A stretch of DNA of 64,000 bases from contig FN648469.1 in NCBI GenBank assembly GCA_000310025.1, positions 71,600 to 135,599 on the forward strand, read 5' to 3'. Positions 32,862 to 44,360 of this stretch are shown one piece after another; position 1 is the first letter of the stretch, and the number at the start of each line of letters is the position of its first letter. The DNA comes from Ectocarpus siliculosus (taxonomy: Eukaryota > Sar > Phaeophyceae > Ectocarpales > Ectocarpaceae). The notes beneath the pieces were generated by a model, which saw only the letters and a program-made list of their open reading frames with translations, was not told the origin of the DNA and searched no databases. Position numbers and translations under genes: made by a program.

Positions 32862-33140
32862 GATTATTTGTTTCTCTTATTTTGTGATTGCGCTCCGGAT
32901 GCTAAGATGGCGCAATGGCCCAAGCCAGCCACGAACTCAGGAACAGAGCACTGTTGGAGGGACTTTTATTCACGCTCCGGTTCCGACCAACCTACTGAGT
33001 TGGCGGCGGTAGCTGAGGCCAGCCACGAACTCAGTAGCAGGGCACCGTTCGAGTGAGGTTATTTGTGCACTCCGGATCCGACTAGCCTACTGAGTTGGCG
33101 GCGATGGCCGGAGCCAGCCACAAACTCACCGTTCGAGCGA
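32822..33140 (+). repeat. satellite units next to element D
   Basis: Two to three units of the ~125-bp satellite, with CTCCGGATCCGACTAGCCTA, TGAGTTGGCGGC and CAGTAGCAGGGCACCGTTC. Relative to element D they have the same orientation as the four units beside element A. Confidence 0.75.
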
Positions 33141-33189
33141 CTACATATTCTTCAAGTATCATGTTATGTATATACATTTCTTGTTATTA

Positions 33190-33850
33190 GTATGGGAAAA
33201 AAAAAAAAGATGGCTCGATTTTTGTATTTCTACAGCAGTATGGACCAGACGCCGACTGTACATAGAAGTCGTGCGAGTGTCGACTTAGTTGTGCTGTCAC
33301 AGCATCTTCCACCCACTTCTGCCAGTGCTGGTTTGGTGATTGGAGTCTTGTAGGTCGAGATACAGCAGTGGGATTCTCGGGTTGTGGAGGCAAAGGTGAA
33401 CCAGAGCAAAAAATTGCATGCATCGCTCGATTACTGCTGTGTTTTTGCAACAGTAGTATGGACTTGACGCCGAACGGCGTCCGCGTACTACGGCAACGAC
33501 CTAACTGGATGGGATACTTCTTGCCACGGTGAACCATAGTACAGTGCGATGCAAACATCCGTTCGTGTGTCGTGCGGCGGCCACATGTGTCGACGACAGG
33601 TACACGTAGAGCTCTCGCCATGTTGTCGTTACCGCGCAGGAGGACCCCTCGGAGATGTTCCACACGGTGCTACAACGACAGCAGTACTACTGTGCATATA
33701 TGTCGTAGGAGAGTGGAGTTGTGCTGTCACGGCATCTTCCACGAACTCTCCTACCGGTGCTTGCGTCGCTTGGAGTCTTGTAGGCCGAAATACAAGAGTG
33801 AGTTGGGTTCCCGGGTTGTGGAAGCAAACCTGCCTGCAACAACAGAGAAG
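33190..33850 (+). repeat. family Q repeat, copy 1
   Basis: Two related halves follow each other. The first has GGACCAGACGCCGACTGTAC and GGAGTCTTGTAGGTCGAGAT. The second has GAACGGCGTCCGCGTACTAC, ACATGTGTCGACGACAGGTA and GGAGTCTTGTAGGCCGAAAT. Other copies are at 38,490-39,200, 52,518-52,960 (reverse), 53,030-53,760 and 53,870-54,438. Chance frames cross each copy but are not conserved as proteins. Confidence 0.8.
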
Positions 33851-34039
33851 GCGATGTTCTATTTTCTACAGTATCCCGCTCAACTATTTTTTTTGGCGAG
33901 ATGTGGTTGCATATTTCTTTGCCACTGCCGAAAAAGACCGCTGGATCTTTACGCAGCCCATCTTTCGCATCTATTACGGAATAATATAAACTCACACAGA
34001 AAGACCACCCATTCGAGATATACCCACAGTCGAACGGGA

Positions 34040-34480
34040 TGTGGTGGAGTCTTTTACACCGAACGACGCAGGACGGGTCGACCTTCATCATTGTTGTTGT
34101 TGTTGTCTTCACATTAAAAACCGTACCGATCTGTCTCTACCCAGTACCTTCATATGTCCGTACTGATCAAACACTTGACGCTGTGGATTCCCGCGGTCAC
34201 AGGCTAACTAACCCTAAAAAGGTACGCTCAAACAACCTGGCCCCGAGGGGTCCGCAAGTCAATAGAAACCAACGACAGATATTCTGGAGTCCTCCGCTCC
34301 CTCTGCGCGCTATGCGAGGTAACAACTGAGACTAGGAGTCAGCATCACGGGCCAGAGAGAAAGAGGTGCACCCCCTTGGTTCAATCTTGGTGCTTCACAC
34401 GCAAGCAGAGACAAAGCCATCTGACCAGAAAAAGAGAGAAACAAGAGCGACAAAGAGAAAAAAAAAGAAAAAGAGAAAAA
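34040..34480 (+). repeat. repeat between families Q and P, copy 1
   Basis: Matches 39,340-40,080. Anchors are GGACGGGTCGACCTTCATCA, the CAGTACCTTCATATGTCCGT segment (interrupted in the second copy by a 313-bp insertion), GGTACGCTCAAACAA and CCCCCTTGGTTCAATCTTGG. Confidence 0.75.
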
Positions 34481-34529
34481 AATATAAGGAAACAGGAAGA
34501 AAAGAAAAAAAATGTTACGTGACTTTTGT

Positions 34530-35180
34530 TTTTTTGTGTGCACTTTTCTTCTTGTGAAGTTTTGACATTGCGCTTGCCATCGTTTGTGTCTTCAAGCCTT
34601 CCCAACCGGCTTTCAAGTTTCTTGTTGATAAGTTTCCGTGGTAACTTCTCGGCGCATGAGTCATATGCAGTTATGACCTGCACTTTGACTTTCACGATGG
34701 GTATGTTACCTCCCCGTCTTGCATTGGTGAGTACCTGCGTTATACGGGAGGAAGGATCGTTCCACGACGCAAACGTCGACGTCTCCGTTTTTTTTTTGTT
34801 CCCTTCGCACTCCTTCCTTGCCGCGGTTTTCACACCGACTTCGAACGTGGGGTACAATTTCCTCTCTTCGCACGTTCCTCGTCGGCCTTCTCCATCGCTA
34901 TGTACATAATGTATACCTCGAGTTTCAGGCTTTTCGATTCCGATGGACAAGACTACGGACTGACATGTCCCTTTCGCCCCCGACGGGACCGCGCGCTCGT
35001 TTGGTTCTGAAATTCTTCACCACTTCGTTGCCTCTCCCAACACCGTCCCTTCTTCCCGCCCCTACAAATCCTCTCCTCTTCTACTTTCCTTCCTCCCGGA
35101 CACTCACCACCATCCGTCCTGGATGTTGGCCCCCAGCCCCATTGGGGGGCGGGGGGCCAATCGCTAACCCTATACGTATT
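34530..35180. repeat. family P repeat, copy 1
   Basis: Copies at 37,810-38,470 and, partial, 40,090-40,410. Shared anchors include TGACTTTCACGATGGGTAT, ATGTACATAATGTATACCTC and GACATGTCC(C/A)TTTC. Each ends in CCCAGCCCCATTGGGG plus a G-run and CCAATC. A minus-strand frame over it (34,950 down to 34,560) shares SIGIEKP, RGIHYVH and ITAYDSCAEK with the second copy, so it may be a decayed exon of an unknown element protein. Confidence 0.75.
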
Positions 35181-35204
35181 TGTTTCCGTTAATTTAATTG
35201 TTTC

Positions 35205-36160
35205 TATTTCGCTCCGGATCCGATTTACCTACTCTGAGATTTGGCTGCGGTGGCCGAAACCAGGCGCCAACAACTCGGTAGCAAGCCACCGTTCGACCGA
35301 CATTATTTCCCCTGCATGTGATGTTGCGTTGCAGAGGAGACGTGGGAGGTGTTATCATGCAACATCAGTCGCGACCCCGTTTCTCAGTTGGGTATTTCCG
35401 TGTTGCAGCCGTGACGGCCGCCGAAGCGACCCCGCTGCTGCCACGCGCGCCTCAAACGGAATTCCGAGATGAAAAGGAAGGCATGAGGCAACGCGAAACG
35501 TGTCACGCTCGGCGCGTCGTGTTGGCTCTCGTGTGCTCTGCACCCGTCTGACGTTAGCCTGTTCCGCACACGGATGTTGCACTCTTTCCCTCGTCCACTC
35601 GCGCTACACGTCTGGCGCCTAGCCTCCAGTCTGAAGAGAAAATGTCACTACCTTCTTGGCCAGTGCCTCAATGTTTCGGCGTGCCCACGTGCTCCTATGG
35701 TCCCTCTCTCGCGCTCACAAGCGCTATGACCTTCGACACCGGTGGACGTGTGCTCTCCTGTGGTGTCCAGAACGCTCTGGTCGGGGGTACGCGAAATCAA
35801 ATCTACGTATACCAGTCCCCAGTTTTCCAACTATGATGCTTTCAACTCTTACGGTTTCAACAAACGAAAGTTTATTCCGTCTTCGACAACAAACAAACTT
35901 GGCTTATGTGGTTTTCTTTCAAATTGCTTGGACATTATCGGTTCTTGATCACCAATGTTGGAGAGAGAGTAGGAACCGGCGCAGAAAATCCACACAACGC
36001 TCGCGCCTGAATCCCCCACAAAAACTGTCTCTTTCTCTCCGCACGCAAGTCAGCTATATCTAGCCGAGGGAAAACCGGCTTCTGCTACTTGCACGCAGGG
36101 GTCTGGAGTGACTGAGTCTCGAAATGGTGATCGACCATTCAGCCACACCCTTCACCCAAG
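35205..36160 (-). repeat. solo DIRS terminal region
   Basis: On the plus strand: a satellite unit (35,205-35,310), the repeat body seen beside element A (35,310-35,930) and the 3' end sequence of element D (35,935-36,145). Having body, satellite and DIRS end contiguous suggests these form one terminal repeat. A partial second body copy (TTCGGCGCACCCACGT, CGCTCACAAGCGCTACGAC) follows at 36,290-36,420 in the same orientation. Confidence 0.6.
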
Positions 36161-36429
36161 ATATCTCTAGAAACCTAACCAAAGTAAATGAGGACTTTGC
36201 ACCCGTTTCTGTTGCCCCACCTTGGGAAGCAAAGGGGTGGGTAGGCGGGAAAAATACACTACTTTTAGAGGCAATCTGTTCAATGTTGGCCTGTGCCTCA
36301 ATCCTTCGGCGCACCCACGTACTCCGAGGTCATCTTTCGCGCTCACAAGCGCTACGACCCACGACTGGTGCACGTGTTCTCTCCTCTAGTGTCCCCAAAT
36401 TGTGGGGGGGCACGCGAAGTCTGTTCTAC

Positions 36430-37800
36430 GTAATCAGTCCCAGTTTTCCAACAATTGTGCTCTCCCAACTCTTTTGGTTACTGTTTCGCAACGCGGTGAC
36501 CCTCGGAACGATGAGATACAGTATGTCGTTGATGTTGTTCCTGGCTGACTCTAAGGCCAGGTTTTGACGGTAGTAGATGGCAGTGAGAGGGAGAGGCCGG
36601 GGGCCAGCTCTCGATCACTGTAAAAGATAGCAACAATATGGGTAATCCACTATGGATTGAGGCGGAATTTTGCACTTTGTTTTAGGATTGACGCGAAAAT
36701 AAGCTGTGTATGGTTGGGGTCATGACGCGAAAATAGATCTCGCCACGTGCGCCCGTTGGAAGGGCCAGGAACCAATATTTGAGAAAGAGCGAGCATGCGG
36801 CTGTTTTGGAACGGCTGCAGATGTTTGAGCTTCGAGCTCGCCACGCTCCAAACAATCAGAAAACATAAGCGCACAAGCGCAGGAGGCCATGGCACGCCTC
36901 GCTCGCGGAAGGATCCGCCGTGAGACGTACAACGAGTGCGTCTTCAATCATCGCGATGGCCGTTCTGTGTTTGTGTAGGACATGATGATCTATTCGTCGT
37001 GATGAGCTCAGTGGGCCTGCTTCATTTCGAAGAGTACCACGAGCTCGTAGCAACGACGACAATCCGGCTTCTGTGCCCATTTTCAGGGATGTCACAGGCG
37101 GCTTCGACTGTTGGGAGCTCACCAGGCTCGAGAAACGAACTAACCCTAACCCTAAAACCTGTCCACCAGCGCGGGTGACACACACCGGACACAACGAAGG
37201 CGTTGAATAAGCTGGGTGCGTCTGGCACATAACATACTCATATATATATCTCTCTACTGCTGCTGTGTGGACTTTGCGACCCCTGCGCCCGGTGCGCATG
37301 ACTCTGTGGTGCATCTCCCACATCAGATGCGGTGTCCCACCAGACTGCTGTGTGCCAGCAAGCGCCTGTCACACGCATACACGCACTGCTGTCACCCGAC
37401 CGTGCCGAACACACGGCCACAACGAACGACAGCATCAATCAGCTGCTGTGTGCCAGCAAGCATGCCCCTTGGAGTTAGTATGAACGCACTTCTTGTCCGC
37501 CAGCACGGGTCACACACACAACATCATGTTATCATGTTATATATATACTCACAGGATGGTCGTCGTGACGTGATACATTTCTTGTTATTAGTGATGTGTA
37601 GTATCCTTTCGCCTACTATTTTCGTGCTCCGGGACATCATTCGCTGGCGGAAGTCAATCTTTTCTCACGCTTCCTTCTAGGGGGCACGCACGGGGGCGGG
37701 GTCGTCGGACGGCCAGCACCCGTGGCCCGTGTGCTTGGCGCCCATAGTTGCAAAAAGAGAGTGTAAAAAGAGAGAGGCATAGATAGGTCGGCATCCGGCC
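36430..37800. other. stretch without recognisable genes
   Basis: Short frames only. A CTAACCCTAACCCTAAA run at about 37,140 is two telomere-like units. A CCAGCAAGC segment with TGCTGTGTG repeats at about 37,350 and 37,445. The start of a family Q-like segment (CACAGGATGGTCGTCGTGAC) is at about 37,550. Confidence 0.5.
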
Positions 37801-37809
37801 TTTTCTTTT

Positions 37810-38470
37810 TTGTGTGCACTTTCTTCTTGTTGTGAAGTTTTGACGTTCCGCTTGCCATCGTCGCTGAAGTGTTTGTGGCTTCAAACCTTCTCAGCCGGCC
37901 TTCAAACTTCTTGTTGATAAGTCTCCGTGTTATCTTCTCCGCGCATGAGTCATACGCGGTTATTATGACCTGCACTTTGACTTTCACGATGGGTATTTTA
38001 CCTCCCCGTCTTGCATTGGTGAGTACCCGCGTTATACGGAAGGATCGTTCCACGACGCAAGCATCGACGTCTCCTTTTTCTTTTTTTTCCCGTCGCACTC
38101 CTTCCTTGCCGCGGTTTTCACACCGACTTCGAACATCGAACGTGGGGTGCAATTTCCTCTCTTCGTACCTTCCTCGTCGGCCTCCTCCATCGTTATGTAC
38201 ATAATGTATACCTCGATGTTTCGGCTTTTCGATTCCGATGGACAAAACTACGGACGGACATGTCCCTTTCACCCCCGACGGGACAGCGCGCTCGTCGAGT
38301 GCCGAAATTCTTCACCACTTCCTTGCCTCTCCCAACACCGTGTCCCTTCTTCCCGCCCCTACAAATCCTCTCCCCTTCTTCTTCTTCCCTTCCTCCCGGA
38401 CACTCACCACCATCCGTCATGGATGTTGGCCACCAGCCCCATTGGGGGGGGGGGGGGCAATCCTTAACCC
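37810..38470. repeat. family P repeat, copy 2
   Basis: See 34,530-35,180. It ends in CCCATTGGGG and an unbroken run of G before CAATCC. The minus frame again shares SIGIEKP, GIHYVHNDG, LTNARRGGKIPIVKVKVQV and TAYDSCAEK with copy 1, but with several replacements. Confidence 0.8.
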
Positions 38471-38474
38471 TAGT

Positions 38475-39200
38475 GTTATCTAGTGTTATATATACTCACA
38501 GGGATTGTCGTCGTGACGTGATATATTTCTTGTTATTAGTATGAAAAAATCTAAAAAAAAGATGGCTCGATTTTTCTATTTCTACAATACAGCAGTATGG
38601 ACCAGACGCCGACTGTACATGGAAGCCGTACGAGTGTCGACTTAGTTGTGCTGTCACAGCATCTTCCACGCACTTCTGCCAGTGCTGGTTTGTCGATTGG
38701 AGTCTTGTAGGTCGAGATATAGCAGTGGGATTCTCGGGTTGTGGAGGCAAAAGTGAACCAGAGCAAAGATTTTTAGGCATAGCTCGATTACTCCTGCTGT
38801 GTTTTTGCTACAGCAGTATGGACTAGACGCCGAACGGCGTCCGCGTGCTACAACTACCGCAACGACCTAACGGGATGAGATACTTCCTGCCGCGGCGAAC
38901 CATAGTACAGTGCGATGCAAACATCCGTTCGTGTGTTGCGCGGCTGCCACATGTGTCGACGACAGGTACACGTAGAGCTCTCGCCATGTTGTCGTTACCG
39001 CGCAGGAGGACCCCTCGGAGATGTTCCACACGGTGCTACAACGACAGCAGTACTACTGTGCATATATGTCGTAGGAGAGTGGAGTTGTGTTGTCACGGCA
39101 TCTCCCACGCACTCTCCTACCGGTGCTTGTGTCGATTGGAGTCTTGTAGGCCGAAATACAAGAGTGGGTTGGGCTCCCGGGTTGTGGAAGCAAACTTGCC
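38475..39200 (+). repeat. family Q repeat, copy 2
   Basis: Same order of blocks as copy 1, preceded by GTTATATATACTCACAGG and GTCGTCGTGACGTGATA. It follows directly after the family P hairpin, so P and Q are adjacent units of a mosaic. Confidence 0.8.
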
Positions 39201-39447
39201 TGCAACAACAGAGAAGGCGGTGTCCTACGGTATCCCGCTCAACTTTTTTTTTTTTGCGGCATGTGGTTGCATATACTTCTTTGCCACTGCCGAAAAAGAC
39301 CGCTGGATCTTTACGCAGTCCATCTTTCGCATTTATCATTTTACACCGAACGACACAGGACGGGTCGACCTTCATCATTGTTATTGTTGTTGTTGTTGTC
39401 TCCACATTAAAAACCGTTCCGATCTCTCTCTGCCCAGTACCTTCATA

Positions 39448-39760
39448 GATAATATATGGGGGTGTTTGATTTAATAATTTTGTGTTTGATTTATTGTTTT
39501 TGTATATGACTCCCCAAACCCAAAAACAATTAAGTAAATAAAACACCCCCCTATATATATGAATGATCGAATGAATGAATGAACGAAAGTAGAGAAGCAA
39601 GAGCCAAAAATTTCAAACCGTCGTATTTGATGGGTTTGATAGGTTTCAGAATTGGTATATATATATGCATATATGCAGAGATGCAGTCTATGAATTATAT
39701 ATGGGGTGATTAATAATATTGGTGTTTGATTTAATTAATTGTTTTTGGGTTTGGGGAGTA
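39448..39760. mobile_element. 313-bp AT-rich foldback insertion
   Basis: It interrupts a repeat that reads straight through at about 34,152 (CCTTCATATGTCCG). CATA flanks both sides (39,444-39,447 and 39,761-39,764). Internally, GTGTTTGATTTAATTAATT and TTGGGTTTGGGGAGT at the right end have a near-complement at about 39,509-39,547 (ACTCCCCAAACCCAAAAAC, then AAAACACC). The left end has its own short inverted pair around ATATGGGGGTG / CACCCCCCTATAT. No coding capacity. It resembles a MITE, but the family is not recognised. Confidence 0.65.
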
Positions 39761-40089
39761 CATATGTCCGTACTCATCCAACACTTGACGCGGTCGATTC
39801 CCGTGGTCACAGGCTAACTTACCCTAAAAAGGTACGCTCAAACAAACTGATCCCGAGGGCCCGCAAGTAAATAGAATCAACGACAGAAATTCTGGAGTTC
39901 TCGGCTCCCTCTGCGCGCTATGCGAGGTAACAACTGAGACTAGGAGTCTGCATCACGGGCCATCAGAGAGAAAGAGGTACACCCCCTTGGTTCAATCTTG
40001 GTGCTTCACACGCAAGCAGAGACAAGGCCATCTGACCCAGAAAAAGAGAGAAAAAAGAGCGACTAAGAGATAAAAGAAAACAAGAGACT

Positions 40090-40410
40090 CCATCGTTATG
40101 TACATAATGTATACCTCGATTTTTCGGCTGTTCGATTCCGATAGACAAGAGTACGCACTGACATGTCCATTTCACCCCCGACGGGACCGCGCGCTCGTTG
40201 GGTGCCGAAATTCTTCACCACTTCCTTGCCTCTCCCAACACCGTCCCTTCTTCCCGCCCCTACAAATCCTCTCCCCGTAGCAAGCTCTTAGAGGGATCCG
40301 GAAACAACCCTTCTTCTTCCTCTTTCCTTCCTCCCGGACACTCACCACCATCCGTCCTGGATGTTGGCCCCCAGCCCCATATTGGGGGGCGGGGGGCCAA
40401 TCCTTAACCC
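40090..40410. repeat. family P repeat, copy 3 (partial)
   Basis: Holds only the right half of the unit, from ATGTACATAATGTATACCTC to the terminal hairpin (CCCCATATTGGGGGGCGGGG). A 30-40-bp extra segment with AGAGGGATCCGG sits at about 40,276-40,310. Confidence 0.75.
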
Positions 40411-41840
40411 TAGTACCATATATATTTGCAGGATGGTCGACGTGTCGTGACATATTTCTTACTTTTACAGTAGTATGGGAAAAAAAAACTTTGTAGTTCG
40501 ATTTTTTTTGGCTACACAACAGTATGCACCAGACACCGGAGAAGGTTCAAGCTCAGTCACGCGCAACCGCATGATAAAGGCCGACGCGCGTCGCAAATAA
40601 TTGACAGCACGGAGTATAGACGCGCAGCACGTATAGACCTGCCGCAGGCAAATTAGGGGAAGCGCAGAGCTTTGCTATTATAGCACGTATGTTCCACACA
40701 CACAACACGCTGTTGTACGCAGCAGCATACACATGAACAGATACACACGTTCACTCACACGCAGATAAAGGTCGACACACGTCTCAACTGATTGACAGCA
40801 TAGAATAGACGCGCAGCACGGGTCGGTCGTACTTGCAGACCTACCGCAAGCCAGCTAGCTTTGGATGCACGTGTATGCATATCGACAGCGGCACCACGCT
40901 TGATACAGCACACAGCGGTACGCGACACCAACGTTTTCCTGTTCGCGTAATAACTATCCGCATGACCCGAGACAAAGCACTCTACTGCTGTAGTCTGTTG
41001 CGTGTCCCTTTCCATCACAACGAAAGCAAAAGGAGTTGCGGCCGCTATCGTGCGCGTCCTTACATAGTCTTCTTGAGCTTTTTGTCTGTAGATACGTGAT
41101 TTCGATATGTGTAGCAATGTTGTGGGTATGGAGTAGGCGTGGGAACACCCCGTGTCGATCTCAACTCTCCCCGACTTCAAGGCCAAGCTGAATGCTGTTT
41201 TTTTCATTTTTTCCCTATTTTTCCGCATGTCCACGTCCACAACGTTTGTCCAGAGCTCCGTACGTTGTTCGTTTGTGTGTATGTATGTCCATCTGAAATA
41301 TCCCACAGCCTTCACTACTCGGCGCATATGGTTCATAGGTGTCATGTAGTGTTGTACTTCATGCACAAAAATACTTTTCTTTCGGTTCCTTACCATGGGG
41401 GCTATGCATACGGTGTTGCGTACTCCAAGTATATTGTAATCGCTCTATGCACTGTATTTAGTACTTCTTTTTCGTTTCTCGGGCCACTGTTTCTTTTCTT
41501 TCAACAGCAGTATGTACTTCATCAAGTTGTACTCGTTGCTATGGTCAAAAGCTTGCACGAAAGATATATATATGTAGATGGATCGACTATTGTTATTGCC
41601 GCACCGAAAAATGAAGGATGCGGATTGATTGGTGACGCGCGTCTTGGTTGTATGGGACAACAAATGCTTTGAATACGAAAGATTTTTTCGTGATGATGAT
41701 AGACTTTTAGTCTACTCACGAAATGGAACGGTCGAGAGGTGGCCCCGAACTACTGAACCACAGTGCAACATGTAGTATATGATTGACAGCATCGACCATA
41801 GCCGGGCAGCACACGTCGGCCGTTCTCGCGGACCTGTCAC
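40411..41840 (+). repeat. family T repeat, uninterrupted copy
   Basis: This copy serves as the empty-site reference for the block at 3,518-10,347. The junction GCACACAGCGGTACGCG at about 40,908-40,924 is continuous here. It is bounded on the left by a family P hairpin and on the right by a family H unit. Confidence 0.8.
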
Positions 41841-41845
41841 ACCTT

Positions 41846-42085
41846 ATGCCCCCCCCGCCCACTGGGGGCGCGGGGGCCGATGCTTCACCCTCCTGTGCCG
41901 TCTCGCTCTTCGCGAACGTTTTCACGTCTTCACATCTTCATTACGTCTCCATACACCGTCCCTTCTTGCTGCTTCTAAGGTGTCGTCTTCATTCATTCTT
42001 CTTATTCCTAACTTCCCCCCAAACCCTCACCGTCATCCATCCCGGTGTGGCCGCCCGCCCCAGTGGGGGGCGGGGGGCCATCCTT
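41846..42085 (+). repeat. family H unit, copy 2
   Basis: Starts with CCCGCCCACTGGGGGCGCGG and ends with CGCCCCAGTGGGGGGCGGGG. The interior shares GATGCTTCACCCTCCTGTGC and CTCGCTCTTCGCGAACG with the unit at 11,240. Confidence 0.75.
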
Positions 42086-42686
42086 AGCCCTAGTCCATAC
42101 ATACATGACACACGCACTGCTGCCCACCAGCGTATATATGCCCGTTGCATATGCAGTTGCATATGCATGCAATTCGTTTTTTATGCCCTCTCTCCCTCTC
42201 CCTCTCTCTATTGTAGCTCTCTTCTTCCCTTTTTAGTCTTATCTCATGTCTTACAGCAGTACTACACTGTAGCCGATTAACAGCAGTTGTTGCTCGGCAA
42301 TCAGCCAGTTCCGCAGTGATCTTACGGTCGATTCGAGTCTTGCGGTCTCTGCGGTCATCCGCGTGGCCAGATATAGCCCAGTGGATCAATGTACTACGCA
42401 CACACACACAGGAGGATTCGACTTTTGGTGTAGTGTATGCCCGGTCTGTCTCTTTTGTCTCTCCAGGACAAATATTGTAGCTCGATGAAATTCATGTGCA
42501 TGCACACACAGGATCCGAAATATATTTCGGAATTGTATGCCTCCGGGTATTTCTCTGTCTGTCTGTCTGCCTTTCTCTCTCTACCACCTACTGGTCTTAT
42601 AGGGGGCACGGAGAAGCGGAATATATTCGATTTTGAGTGGTCATGTCATTGCCTATTATTGTGCAATTGTACGATATTATACATAC

Positions 42687-43342
42687 TTACAAGGCTCCCC
42701 TTCGGGATGTAGGTGCAATGGCCTCCCGGGAGCGACGCGAGAGGAAATGGAAATGAATTTTGGGGTTGTATCGTAGCGTGCGGTGGTGCTGGTGGCCATA
42801 TAATACATCGCACGTATCATCGGATGGTGGAGGCGGGTACGGTTGACCAAAGAGTGTAATTTTTATGTTCATGTTGTACAACTGCTGTTGGGCAGCTACA
42901 ATCTCTATTCCCCTTCCGTAGGTGGTTGGGTTTGCCATGAGTTGAAGGTGTAGTGCGCGACACTTTGATAGGTTTGCTGAAGATGACCGGCTATCTATTT
43001 GAACGTGTTCTGAATTTATTCCCGCTGAGATGCTCTGGAAAAAGGTATTTTGACCTGAGCCCGAAGGTTGTGCGTTATGTGGCCGATGAGTTGCCCTCGG
43101 ACCGAAGAGTGCATGCTAGGATCGTGGAAGACGCGACGGGCAACACATCGCAGTAGGCGTGCACCATCACCAATTTCGTCGACAATATGCCAGGACCCGT
43201 TGCTGTCAGAGCCACTGGAAGGGTTATTGCCGTTGTCATTTCCGTTGTTGTTGCCGTTGTTTTGGTCATCACGGTCGCCTTGGTTATTGTTATTGTGGCT
43301 GTCGTTGGTGCAACCGTGACCGGGTAGTTGAATGTCGAACAC
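42687..43342 (-). pseudogene. OTU-type cysteine protease-like pseudogene
   Basis: From 43,342 down: an Asn-rich linker encoded by a GTT/ATT-rich stretch, then IVDEIGDGARLLRCVARRVF and DPSMHSSVRGQLIGHITHN. This matches the OTU N-terminal pattern (GDGxCLFRxVAxxVFxDxxxHxxVR). After a frame change near 42,940 it continues with PTTYGRGIEIVAAQQQLYN, then LRYNPKIHFHF, the usual OTU end with a central Gly/Glu helix and a terminal His. OTU enzymes remove ubiquitin. Here the catalytic Cys position reads Arg (DGAR in place of DGxC), and the frame is broken, so it is inactive. Such domains also travel in transposons. Confidence 0.6.
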
Positions 43343-44070
43343 TGTTACCCGGGACTGGCTGCATTAGCACTTCATTTCAGCCGCGGCCCTGGCGGCTAAT
43401 CGGCACTAGCGAGTCAATAAGTAGTTTGCACACGCAAACGAACAGAGTTAAAGATTCAACGAACTCCAATAATAGGACTAATACTCAAATGTGATTTTGG
43501 ATATAGATTAATTTACCTATACTCATCCAGAAAAGGATCGTTGATGACGAAAGATTCAATCTGAATATTTTTTCCGAGGAATTTAAGAGGAGGAACGGTC
43601 GTGTTGTATTTTCGCACGATTTTTTTCAGATGATCCAGTCCAGCTCATGTGTGGGTTTAGAACGTACGTATACCCATCAGCGGAGTCTTCACAACAGGTG
43701 TACCTATATGCATACCCCTTCTGTTACCTGAGGCTGACTGCATCAAGAAGTTCATTAGATCTACTCCGAAGTATCTATCTGATTTACTTAAAATCCGTGT
43801 AACCGAAACATGTTATATACTATGCGTGACCTGTAAGATCCAACGCAAGGGCGAAAGGTTCACCACTCAAAAAACCAATCAGGAATTTTACTCGGAGCAA
43901 TCTAATTGACAATGTTGATTTTTTTTTTTCTTTCTTTCCATGATCCAGTAGCTTCATGCTTTATAACGTGTGTACGCATACCCATCGGCGCACTCTTCTG
44001 AGCAGCTACCTACTATTCCCCTTCTGTTACCCGGAACTGGCTGCATTTCCACTCCCTTTCAGCTACACAA
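43330..44070 (+). repeat. tandem-like family around GTTACCCGGAACTGGCTGCAT
   Basis: Three related segments: TGTTACCCGGGACTGGCTGC (43,342), TGTTACCTGAGGCTGACTGC (about 43,722) and TGTTACCCGGAACTGGCTGC (about 44,026). The last two are each preceded by a GTACG(T/C)ATACCCATC block. The spacing of 300-380 bp suggests diverged tandem units. No gene is seen. Confidence 0.5.
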
Positions 44071-44109
44071 GTATGGGAGGTGAGTATGTCACGAATGTCA
44101 ATACAAATT

Positions 44110-44360
44110 TTTCATGAACTGTTTCACGACAAAAATACCACGGGCATCCATGGAACTTTAGACGAACGTTAGTGAAAAATGACATGGAATTGCAAGGAAT
44201 TCCACCGGCCTTTCATTTCATCAATTTCCATGGCAGTTTCATGGACTTTCATGGAATATTTCATGGATTTCCATGAAATGTTTCATGGACCATGAAACCG
44301 TTCCGTGAACTTCATTGGACTTCCACGGACTTCCGTGATCCGTTTCATTGGAAAAGTACG
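44110..44360. repeat. cluster of TTTCATGGA / TTCCATGGA motifs
   Basis: More than ten copies of a TTTCATGGAN- or TTCCATGAAA-like motif within 250 bp, irregularly spaced. It resembles a decayed relative of the palindrome arrays at 3.5 and 9.8 kb. No inverted repeat or target duplication was found around it. Confidence 0.55.

Noticed and set aside
34310-34557. Lys-rich and Phe/Ser-rich frames around 34.4 kb
   Set aside because: They come from an A-rich purine tract and have no counterpart in the second copy at 40.0 kb.
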